A stretch of DNA of 18,209 nucleotides from Antrodiella citrinella (lineage: Eukaryota > Basidiomycota > Agaricomycetes > Polyporales > Steccherinaceae), in NCBI GenBank assembly GCA_004802725.1, contig SGPM01000423.1, forward strand, positions 2,222 to 20,430, read 5' to 3'. This document shows positions 9,217-18,209 of this stretch, piece by piece (position 1 is the stretch's first letter; each line of letters starts with the position of its first letter). The position numbers and the translations under genes are program-made. The notes beneath the pieces are model-generated. The model had not been told where the DNA came from. It saw nothing but the letters and a program-made list of their open reading frames with translations, and did no database searches.

Positions 9217-12188
9217 ATGTCCTACTCAGATCACCCCGTCTCTCCCCAGTCGAGCACCATGTCTTCTTCTCGTCGCCTCACAAATAGGAATACCAACCGT
9301 TACAGCGTCACCGCCCTCTTCAGTATGGCTGCAGAGCAGGACGTGGAGGTCGAGGATGAACTGGGCCGAGGTACGTCCGTCTGTCTTTGCATCCCCTTCC
9401 GTCTCACCGTTGAATTCCCTCATTTTGCACAGCACAAAAACGTCTGAGAGAGTTGAAGTCTCGTATCTCTGCACAGTCCAAGCGAAATTTCGTCCTGGAA
9501 CGTGATGTTCGCTTCTTGGACTCTCGTATCGGACTCCTTATCCAGAACCGGATGGCTCTCGACGAAGTACGTCTCTACTCTTTATAGCGTTCTGGAATAC
9601 TGCGAAAGGGGGCAGTGTACCTCAGAGACCAAGGATCCCGAGCCAGCCTATTGTTTGGCATACGCCGAATATTGGCACAGCTCTGATGGTATTTCTGAGG
9701 TTTCGCCAGCATCGTGTTTATTATCCAAGTACAGTTTATTATTTAACGTGCTGTGGTGGCTTTCCCCTTATCCCCTTCGTCCTATCGTGACATGTACATG
9801 GTGCTAACTCGCATTTTTTCTTTCTGTCTCCAGCAACATGAAGTCGAGAAACATCTTGAAGATGTTGACGCTACCGAGGGTCACTTCCCTGACGACCGCA
9901 AACTTCAACAATACTCCAACCTCTTCTTCCTCCTCCAATCAGAACCACGGCATATCGCGTCCCTGTGCCGACTCGTCAGCCTTTCCGAAATTGATACCCT
10001 CCTCCAGACAGTCATGTTCACGCTATACGGAAACCAGTACGAGAGCCGAGAAGAGCATCTCCTCCTGACCATGTTCCAGTCCGTACTGTCCTCCCAGTTT
10101 GAAACCGCAACCGAGTTTGGATCCTTGCTTCGCGCCAACACACCCGTATCACGAATGATGACCACTTACACGCGTCGAGGACCGGGTCAGAGCTACCTGA
10201 AGAGCGTACTCGCGGAACGCATTAATAGCTTGATTGAACACAAGGACCTGAACTTAGAGATCAATCCTGTGAAGGTTTACGAGCAGATGATTATACAGAT
10301 CGAGGAGGAAACTGGTTCCCTCCCGCCTAACCTGCCCCGCGGTGTACCACCAGAAGTCGCAGCTGCCAACCCGGACGTCCAAGCTATCATTGCTCCACGG
10401 TTGACGATGCTCATGGAGATCGCAAATAGCTTCCTCCTTACTATCATCGACAGTAAGGAGAGCGTGCCCTATGGTATCCGGTGGATCTGCAAGCAGATTC
10501 GCAGTCTTACTCGCGTGCGTGTCTCTTCATCGTTTCACCGGGATCATCCATCTGACATGCTGCGTCTTCTGAACACAGCGAAAGTACCCTGAAGCGACGG
10601 ACTATGCGATCTGCTCCCTGATCGGTGGCTTCTTCTTCCTTCGGTTCATCAACCCCGCAATCGTCACCCCTCAGGCGTACATGCTCGTCGACGGTGTTCC
10701 TGCAAAATTCCCAAGACGAACCCTGACTCTCGTACGTAACCGTGTCATAAACTAACTCTTCATTTCCAATTGTCCGGCGTATACAAACTGAATTGTATGT
10801 TTGTGTCATCGTAGATTGCCAAGATGTTGCAGAATCTGGCAAACAAGCCCTCATACGCGAAGGAGGCGTACATGATCACGTTGAACCCGTTCGTAGAGGA
10901 CAATAAAGCACGGATCAACCAGTTCCTGAACGATCTGTGTGAGGTCGGAGACTTCTATGATACTCTCGAGGTGCGCAGTCAAATAATTTAGAAACGATTA
11001 TTTCGAGGACTGACAATGGATACGCTATGGTAGATGGATCAATACATGGCACTGTCCAAGAAGGATCTCGTTATCAATATCACACTGAACGAATTGTACA
11101 ACACGCATTCGCTGATTCTGCAGCACGTCGAGACACTGGTATGTTTTCTTATGCGCGCAGGTACCCGCTGAATCTGACCTGACGTCCCCGATCTAGTCAC
11201 CGAATGACAAGCAGCATCTGCGGATATTGACAGACGAGCTTGGTGCTGCACCTGCGCAGGTTCCGCGGAAAGAGAACCGTGCCGTGGAGCTCTCGCTCTA
11301 CTCACGCTGGGAGACGCCGATCCAAGACATCCAAAGCGCGTTGATGGATTCCGTCTCGTCGAGTGACATGCTATACATGGAGACCAAGTCTATCCTTGTC
11401 CAGCTCGTGCGGTCGCTGCCCGGTGCCCAGGAAAAGCGCCCGTACAACCTCAGCGCTATCGCGGAGCGGGCGGCGACAACGAAGGACGCGACGTTGGTGC
11501 GGAAGGGGATCAAGGTGAAGGAGATGCTAAGGGAGCTGGAGGAGCAGAAGGTCGTGGACCGGAACGACGGGTACAAGCTCATGCAGGAGGAGGTCGCCGC
11601 CGAGCTTGTGCACCTGGGAAACTTGCGGGAGAAGGTGCTGGCAGAGACGAAAAGTTTGGACGCGGTGTACAAGACGATCTGCGATCATAACAACTACTTG
11701 AGGGGACAACTGGAGCAGTATAAGGCGTACCTCCAGAATGTCCGGCTTACGTCCTCGAAGGATAAGGGGTCGTCGACGGGTGTGGGTGTCGTTACTGTGG
11801 GAGGGAAGGAGAAGAAGGCGGCGAAACCTGTTGTGCTAGGCCCGTATAGGTTCACGCATGCGCAGCTAGAGAAGGAAGGGATCATCGTCGAGAGTAATGT
11901 GCCAGATAACAGGTACGTGGTCTCTCGCAATTGTGGTTCGGTTCGTATGCTGATACGCTTTTCAGGCGTCCCAATATCTATTTCAACATTACGTCGCCAA
12001 CACCAGGAACGTTCATCATCGCGTTGCATTACAAGGGCCGCGAAAAGGCCATTTTAGAAATGGACCTCAACATCGATGATTTGCTGGAAAAGCAGAAGGA
12101 CAACAAGCATCTCCTCGACCTGGAGTACGTGCAGCTGAATGTACCGAAGGTACTAGGACTCTTGAACAAGGTGTTCACGAAGCGATGA
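9217..12188 (+). CDS. gap1: Ras GTPase-activating protein, fungal Gap1/Sar1 type
   Basis: Predicted to stimulate GTP hydrolysis by Ras and so switch off Ras signalling. Hand-built exons are 9217-9370, 9433-9566, 9834-10514, 10579-10731, 10815-10970, 11034-11138, 11197-11912 and 11966-12188, giving 773 aa, close to the ~766 aa of S. pombe Gap1/Sar1. Residues ~45-95 form a charged, probably coiled-coil segment. The RasGAP domain spans ~100-440 with [12 protein letters not shown], whose Arg196 aligns by position with the arginine finger, and the signature [10 protein letters not shown] at 343-352. The C-terminus (~480-773) matches the RasGAP C-terminal domain shared with IQGAP proteins: [10 protein letters not shown], a helical region around [15 protein letters not shown], then [15 protein letters not shown] and a beta-rich end finishing [15 protein letters not shown]. 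There is no calponin-homology or IQ region, which separates it from true IQGAPs. All junctions are GT-AG and in frame. The symbol follows fungal orthologues. Confidence 0.92.
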
Positions 12189-12456
12189 TTTTTTTGCTCC
12201 TGCCTCTCCCACATGCACGATACCTTACGACATATCAGTACGCCATACACTCCTTCGTTTCGTTTTCTCTGTTTCTCTGGCCTGGGTTTCCTCTTTACAT
12301 CTCTTTATCACGTCCATTCTCCCCCGCGACACATATTCATTCACCGTAACCACCTTTGCGTTTTTGCCGTGGCGTAATCCGATCTTCGTTTCGATGTATC
12401 CATTTTCACTTTCGTGTTCATTGTCTTTTCGTCGGTGTGTTTCTTCTTCGCTTCGT

Positions 12457-12483
12457 GTTTCGTTTCGTTTCGTTCGTTCGTTC
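12457..12483. repeat. TTTCG/TTCG simple repeat in 3' flank
   Basis: Tandem TTTCG pentamers grade into TTCG tetramers about 270 bp after the RasGAP stop codon. A similar tract follows the protease gene at 15455-15479. Confidence 0.8.
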
Positions 12484-12674
12484 TCCCGTCTCGCTCTCAT
12501 GAGGATGTATTATTTTCCGTGTATGCAAGTCCCCGGAGTTCATTATCCCACTCTCTGTGTCTCCGTCTCCCCTTTGTTGTTCACAAATGTCATTCTCCGT
12601 CTGTCAGACTCTCCTAGATGCCCTCCTCCTTGACCACGCGTGTCTGACACCCCCGGGGCGCGTTGCAAGGTTGA

Positions 12675-12683
12675 ATATATATA
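12675..12683 (+). promoter_or_regulatory. TATA-like element upstream of aspartic protease gene
   Basis: The run ATATATATA sits in otherwise mixed sequence about 240 bp before the protease ATG at 12923. It is the clearest TATA-like element in the window. If used, it implies a leader of roughly 200 nt. Assignment is by sequence and position only. Confidence 0.4.
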
Positions 12684-12922
12684 GGCGTCTGTTGGTATTC
12701 CCGTGCGGCGCGGTCAACCTTTCGCTGCTCGAGTGCTTAAGGTTTTCCTTTTCCCATCTCACCGTGACCTCCTTCTTTCCAATCCTTGCAGCTTCTTGAC
12801 TCGACAACCGCACCTCTCTTTCTTTTCTCGCGAATGTCAATTCGTTCATAGCGTGACTCTGTTCATCATCCCCATCTTTCAGCCAGTGACAGTCTGAGGA
12901 GGCCAATTATAGGATTCAGACG

Positions 12923-15422
12923 ATGTTGCTGCGGCAAATAGCGTTGTTGTCCAGCTGCTGGGCCGTCCTGTCTGTCTTCGGCTTTGTCGTCCCACTGCCA
13001 GTTCAAGAATATGCTTCACAGCCTTTGCCCGAATTCCCTCTTCCAGCAGCGCTGAAGCGGCTGCGTCCACCACCACCGAAAAGCGGGATAGCTGCAAGAC
13101 AAGTGCTGGAGAACGTGGAATCTGGGATGAATTCCTCGCCTGGGGCAGCGAACTTGACGGATTTGAACTCGGCGTTGGTGCCAGTAGGGATTTCAGCGGA
13201 TGGACAGTGCGTGTTCTCTTTATTTCTTTGCCTCTCTCCCTTTTGCCTCCGCCTGCTCTTCTACGACCCCTACTACACTCTCTTCACCCTTCTTATCCCT
13301 CTTGCTGACTCTCATCTGTAATGTAGATCATACTACATCGTTCTCCAAGCTGGCAGCACCAACTTCCGCGTGGCGTTAGACACGGCTTCGGCCGACCTCT
13401 GGCTTGTTGCGTCGTCCTGCAACACCCCCGCCTGCGCGCCGGCGCCGAAATACCAGTTGGGATATCACAGCGGGACGTTTGGGGCGGTGAACAATAATGA
13501 GACGGCGTTTGAGACTGGGTTCTCGGATGGAACGAGTGAGTCCGTGTTTCATCGTGTTGTAGTGTCTGTGTGGCGTGCTGACTGAGGGTCCGCAGCTGCG
13601 AATGGGTTCGTTGGGTTGGAGACGGTGCAGATCTCGAATTTGACTATTGAGGATCAAGCGTTCGGTATGTACTCGCTCGTAGCTGAAGCGAATACGACGC
13701 TCACATCTGAGCAGGCATCGTCACTTCCACCAATGTCTCTTCTGGCTCTCAGATCAGCGGTATCCTTGGACTCGGGTTCCCCCGTCTTTCAAGAATCTTT
13801 AATGCAGTGAATGGTAAGGTCGATTTATATTCTGCGGGTCCATCTATATTGATGATGGTAATAGCTACACCTGTGTTCTCAACAATGTCTCAGCGCGGAC
13901 AGCTGGACTATCCCCTCTTCGGTCTCAGTCTTACACGGAACCAGTCTGGAAGCTTGACTTTCGGTGGGTGTTTCTGACTTTCAAGGATCTAGCTGTGCTC
14001 AAGCTGATGATCCGAGTAGGTGCGGTAGATGGTTCAGTCGTCAAAAACACTAGCCTCGTAGAATGGAGCGAAGTTGTTCCGTTTTCACCCTTCGCAGCAG
14101 AGAGCAATGCCTCAAGCTACCTTCAGTGGGTTATCCCTCTCACGGGGCTTTCCGTGAGCATACACCGTACTTTTTGTAATGTGCTCCTCATCTGATTTGA
14201 GTGCATCAGGTCAACGGGTCATCTATACCTCCTTCGCCAACCTATCCTGCTCAAACTCAGAACCTTTCGCTGGCGTTATTTGATGTGTGAGTGCTGCGCA
14301 GCCCATGTACACGCATTGGGGGGTTGGCTGACCGTCTTTTGCAGTGGTACCAGTGGGATCTTTGGCCCGTACCAAGACGTATGTAGACTCGTGCTTCCCT
14401 CGTGCGTGTGCTTACTCCTGATGTACTAGGTAACCCGCATGTTTTCTCAACTCGACGGAAGTCATCTTGTCGGCGACGGTAAGTTCTGTCCTCCGCAGTC
14501 ACCATGTCAGTACAAAATACTCACGTGAGTCTCACGCCTCCAGGCCAATGGGCCCTTCCTTGCGATGTCAATGAGACCATGGCGTTCCAATTTGGGTGAG
14601 TCGCGTTGGGAGCTTCAGGATGGATCATACTTAACTCTGGTAGATCGACTACCTTCGTGCTGGAACCAACGGATTACCTGATTGGACCTGTTGACAGCGA
14701 GCCCGACCTTTGTCTGAGCTGGCCGGTAGCCTCTCCGCCGAGCTCTGATGGTGTAGATTGGCAACTTGGTGAGGTCTGATTCCAGGTAGTAGCGCAGCAG
14801 TTCCTGACGATATCATCATAGGTACACCGTTTTTGCGAACCGTTTATTCAATATTCAGGTCCGTTGATTTGTTCGCCTCCGAGTACACATAACCTGACCC
14901 ATTTACAGTCTTGGAATTGACACCAAGGAACCTCCAATGATTGGACTATATCCGCTAAACAACGCGACCGCACCGGTTGAAACCTTCGAGGAGGTAGTCA
15001 GCTTTTTCTCCACAGCCTCCGAAACTGTCGCCACAAATCTACCCGACTTCCCACTAGCCACACCATCCTTCACAACTCCAGCCTACGCATTCAACACATC
15101 CGTCCCTGCGCCTGCAGGGGAGGTCGTCGCCTCCGGGCTCGCCACAAGCACATACTCCGCTGCGTTAGGCACGCACCACGCGAACCTGACCAGCATCCCG
15201 ACTATCACCCCGTCACCCACGTTGGCGACGTTCCTCATCACCGATCCTGCGGGCCATACGGTCACTTCTATCTCCACTGCGGCGCAGCAGTCGATCACGC
15301 TTGGTCGACCACCAGGATGGAACGGTGCGAGCATGCCTGTGATGTTCCCGGGTCGTGCGGCGCTTCTGTCTTGCGTGTTGTCGTTCTTGATCTCCTGCAT
15401 TGCTACGTTCCATTTCTCGTAG
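12923..15422 (+). CDS. Secreted pepsin-family (A1) aspartic protease, probable GPI anchor, atypical active site
   Basis: Thirteen hand-built exons: 12923-13206, 13327-13535, 13596-13664, 13715-13813, 13865-13963, 14020-14153, 14210-14286, 14345-14378, 14430-14478, 14544-14595, 14644-14768, 14822-14858 and 14909-15422. All are GT-AG and in frame, giving 593 aa. An N-terminal signal peptide (MLLRQIALLSSCWAVLSVFG) is followed by a propeptide to about residue 90 and the two-lobed A1 fold. The first catalytic motif is LDTASADLW with Asp113; Gly of the usual DTG is Ala. The second is LFDVGTSGIFGP with Asp323; Thr/Ser of DTG is Val. The flap reads GFSDGT, with Phe161 where pepsins have Tyr75. Other family marks are the SSCNTPAC cysteine pair, ISGILGLGFPRLS, and the C-lobe pair PCDV...LCLSW ending WQLGTPFLRTVYSIF. 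There are fourteen N-glycosylation sequons. A Ser/Thr-rich tail ends in a hydrophobic segment (ALLSCVLSFLISCIATFHFS) after small residues (GWNGAS), typical of GPI attachment. It may be active, weakly active or a binding protein. Confidence 0.85.
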
Positions 15423-15911
15423 ATTTCTCTGTAGAGCCTGGTTCGTTCTCATCTGTTTCGTTTTTTCGTTTCGTTTCGTCCTTGTCTTCTGTTGACGTCG
15501 CAATCTTCTCTTCTTTTTACACCTCACGCACTAGCTGATGAGAGTCAATCATCGTCCCTTTCCTTTTCATTCTATCCTCTCTTTAGCCTTTTTTGGCTTT
15601 CGACTTTGGCTTCGGCGTCAGTGACTACTGCATAAGCACCTGGTGGACTTTGGACAGACTTTCATAGCTACTACTAGTTTCGTTTTTTCTTCACTGTTCT
15701 ACGTACTGTTTACGGTCGGACTGAGAAATGTATTGTGTGAAAGCCTGCTTGAGATGCGTGTTGCCAATGAGATGAGTACTTACATAAGAGCATCAGCAGA
15801 AGGTGTCGGACGGACGAGTACGTTTATAAGAAAGGAGAATGTGCGAACACCGTTGAAGGCTTTTCGCAAAAAAATAATACTTGGTTTCTTTCACTAAAGC
15901 TTCACCTCTGA
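15423..15911. other. Convergent intergenic region, no gene called
   Basis: About 490 bp between the ends of the protease gene (plus) and the F-box pseudogene (minus). It is T-rich and holds TTTCG repeats (15455-15479) and a short AGCC-T6-GGCT inverted repeat at 15585-15598. An 84-codon plus-strand frame at 15643-15897 shows no domain and is judged chance. Confidence 0.6.
15455..15479. repeat. TTTCG simple repeat downstream of protease gene
   Basis: TTTCG pentamers with one T-run interruption begin about 33 bp after the protease stop codon, resembling the tract after the RasGAP gene. Confidence 0.75.
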
Positions 15912-17854
15912 TCACCAAACAAGTTCTTCGTCGGAGTCGACGACAGAATCAAAAGACTCGACGTCCACATTCTCACGAGCGTCACCATCAAGCTCGCCAT
16001 CGCTCTCGGACCCATGACGGCGGCACGTCCTGTCCCATTCCAGCGCGATCTCCGCGCTCTTCAGTTTCTTCAGATCAGTCTTGAGGACGTTGAAGCAGCG
16101 GACGATCGTGATGTCCTCGATCCTCCGTGCCCAGTAGACGCTCACCAGCTTGTCGCAGAAAGAAGGCCTATCCCCAAACTCAGACTCGGTGTCCTTCCGC
16201 AGTGTCGGATGGAAGTGGACGGAGTCGAAATAAAGGTGGCGGAGATGGGGCATGTAGGAGCGAGTCTCCCTCTCAGGCTCATCATGATCCACGTAGCCAA
16301 GCATCTTGAGGATACTGTCTGTCGAAGGCACACCGTGACGCGTGTAGTCGTCGCAGGTGACGCTGAGGTAGCCGACGTTGGGTAGCGCCTCGACCATTCT
16401 CGACCAATTGCTGACTTCAACGGTGAGATGCGAGGCTGACTTGGTCACGGAGGCCACGACGCTTCCCAGGGAGAGACAAACGCAGTGAGAGGCGATATAT
16501 ATGTTGGTGTTGACGATTTTGATGTAAGACTGGGACTTGTCGGGAAGAAGGTCATGATAGACATAAGGCTGCTGGATCTGCCCGGAGGCAGGGTCTTTGT
16601 ATGCTCTGTAGAAACCAGCAGAGTAAGGTCAGATGAGAAGCAACGCAGGTCCAAGCACCTCTAATCTCGAATTAGAATGTGAGGCCAATTCCGGGACCGC
16701 CATATCGAGCCCGCTGAACGTCAAGGTCGTCTGGGTGGATTCTGGGTATGAGGTAGCATCCAAAAAGAATGCACATGCCGAGGCAGGTGCCCCAAGCATG
16801 AGAGTTCGAAGAGGTAGCGCGACCGGCGTGGCCACCAGGTTGTCCTTAGGCGAACATTGTGGGAGGACCTCGTCCAGTTCCAATTTTTGCAAGGCAAGCA
16901 GCTCTCGGAGGACATCCAGGATGAGCACGATCGAATCGTTAATGGTGCTTATACTCCGATAGTGATATGGATACTTGATTGAGAGTGTGGTCAAGGATGG
17001 AGGGAGGACGCCTCTTATCCAAGCGAAACGGTAATAATAGATCTTGACCTCCTCCAACGACGGTGTGATGCACTTCGGAAAGAAGATCGGATGTGGCTCC
17101 ATGAGAGTGGCGGCGTTGTCTCCATACCGCTCTTCCAAGTGTAATGCTTGCAACGCAGGTAAAGATGATGGAAAGCGTGAGGTTGCCTGCAGCATCGCAC
17201 TTGGAGTTTCAATTACCAGACGCTGGATGCGATGGATGTTCTGGACGAGAACGGTTTCCAACAACTCCTTTTGATGACGACTCTGAAAATGCTCCGCGAT
17301 AATCCACAATGGCGCCTCCTTTGTTCGCTTTATGAACTCTTGTGCTCGAGGAGGGTAGACGTATATATGCCCAAAGTCGTGGGATGTCCAGCGCAACCTC
17401 GCGCCATCGGCGGCATACGTGGGTGATGCTTATCCATCTAATCCTGCGATAACTGAGACACTTCATCGCTCGAAAACACACGAAGATGTGACCGAGGACT
17501 TCAGGTGGTAGCCGGACAATGGACACGCATGCGTTTAGGCGGACCTTCCTTGAAGTCCAGAAAAGACTTGGTATGGTATGTGATTTGTTCCTCGAGCAAG
17601 ATACGTTCTTCGACCAAAGACTTGCGGATGTTCATGCTTACAGCCAGCGTACTATGAGTCTGCGACTCGGACGTGGCAGCCGCTTCCGAGTGATCCAGAC
17701 ACGACGTGCTGTAGTATCAGTATAATAACAGTGTCAGACATAGTCCCACGAGCCTGAGGTTACATCTACTCAGCACTCACCTTAGTGAATTTTCCATTGA
17801 ATCGAGTGAACGTATGGCTTCCAAGTCAGTTGACTCTGAGAGCAGTGAGAACAT
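15912..17854 (-). pseudogene. F-box/LRR protein gene, broken by two frame changes and an in-frame stop
   Basis: Reading the minus strand, exon 1 (17854-17781, MFSLLSESTDLEAIRS) joins by a GTGAGT/CTACAG intron to sequence starting at 17708 that encodes a coiled-coil lead (EERILLEEQITYHTKSFLDF). This is the usual start of basidiomycete F-box/LRR proteins. Near 17535-17550 the frame must move by one base to reach the F-box itself, RLPPEVLGHIF...THVCRRWREVALDIPRLW. At a TATATAT tract (17362-17368) it must move again to reach YPPRAQEFIKRTKEAPLW and the long leucine-rich body. A TGA at 16629-16631 then interrupts the same frame, which otherwise runs on for ~239 codons to 15912 and ends in an acidic tail (VDSDEELVW). 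No ordinary intron removes the first two shifts. The TGA lies inside a 53-nt GTGCTT...TCTACAG segment that looks intron-like, but removing it puts the downstream part out of frame. The best reading is a recent pseudogene; assembly error is the alternative. Confidence 0.7.
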
Positions 17855-18209
17855 GTTTTGTGTTGTTTGGACATGTTTTACATGTCAGGTCGGACTGCGT
17901 TACAGTGGTGACGTAGCGTAGTCACCTCTAGATCTGTATCTGGGTGAAGCTTTGAATTCGAAGGGTCAAGTGTCCTGGTAAAGTACCATGTCACTAGAAT
18001 TCTATTGTAGTCTATGCAAAGTGCCATGAATCAGGAAGACGACCTAGTTCTCAAGACAAAAAAATTACACTCAATGCGAAGTGTTCCAGACCTCAACTAC
18101 TGTTGTCCGCTGCCACAGTCCCGTCCAACCATAGAGTGCGTCAAGTAGTAAATCGTCCTCAGGATCGTTATGGTTGGGGTTCCATATACCCATCCCGAAT
18201 GCCCCCATC
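17855..18209. other. Flank upstream of F-box pseudogene, no gene seen
   Basis: About 355 bp of mixed composition. It includes an ACATG-TTTTA-CATGT inverted repeat near 17870-17886, likely within the promoter side of the pseudogene. No frame has a recognisable product and no RNA gene is apparent. Confidence 0.5.

Larger units (their letters stand above)
12189..12922. other. 3' flank of RasGAP gene and 5' flank of aspartic protease gene
   Basis: About 730 bp. The left half is T/C-rich with TTTCG pentamers and is probably 3' untranslated sequence. The right half carries a TATA-like run near 12675 and pyrimidine-rich leader up to the protease ATG. No open frame here shows a recognisable domain. 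Confidence 0.6.

Noticed and set aside
9217..12188. Full-length IQGAP
   Set aside because: The gene starts with a short coiled coil directly before the GAP domain, and no calponin-homology or IQ motifs are encoded upstream.
15643..15897. 84-codon plus-strand frame in the convergent spacer
   Set aside because: It has no domain, no clear promoter, and lies in the shared 3' flank of two converging genes.
16610..16662. 53-nt intron GTGCTT...TCTACAG removing the TGA in the F-box pseudogene
   Set aside because: Its size and 3' end look right, but its donor phase does not match the downstream frame, so removing it would break the remaining ~235 codons. A longer alternative acceptor exists but has a poor pyrimidine tract.

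Overview
The window is nuclear DNA from a filamentous basidiomycete, most likely a mushroom-forming Agaricomycete. That assignment is inference from gene architecture: intron-dense genes, mostly 48-65 nt GT-AG introns, F-box genes of a type multiplied in that group, and a RasGAP of the fungal Gap1/Sar1 type. I could not run a taxonomic search. The first ~215 bases contain many undetermined bases and look like a poor-quality contig edge.

Layout, left to right. (1) Minus strand, 3162 to 201: a five-exon CCX/NCLX-type cation/Ca2+ exchanger. (2) Plus strand, 3319-3985: a small unrecognised multi-pass membrane protein, divergent from the exchanger and separated from it by only ~156 bp. (3) Plus, 4188-5709: a Gln/Pro-rich protein with an NPF tripeptide and a helical C-terminus. 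(4) A ~1 kb spacer, 5710-6727. (5) Plus, 6728-8451: an F-box-like protein with a leucine-rich body. (6) Plus, 9217-12188: a complete eight-exon Ras GTPase-activating protein. (7) Plus, 12923-15422: a thirteen-exon secreted pepsin-family (A1) aspartic protease with a probable GPI-anchor tail and non-standard active-site surroundings. (8) Minus, 17854 to 15912: an F-box/LRR gene that reads best as a decaying pseudogene, with two frame changes and an in-frame stop. (9) A 3' flank, 17855-18209, with no recognisable gene.

The genes look like an ordinary mix of housekeeping, signalling and secreted functions and do not form an obvious pathway or cluster. I found no tRNA, rRNA, transposon or CRISPR array. 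I assembled the splice models by hand. Reading frame is preserved across every junction of the six intact genes (predicted lengths 888, 151, 368, 473, 773 and 593 aa). I saw no convincing evidence of a wholly new system. The observations most worth checking are the broken F-box gene, the atypical aspartic protease active site, the unusual tail and acidic loop of the exchanger, and the short divergent promoter.
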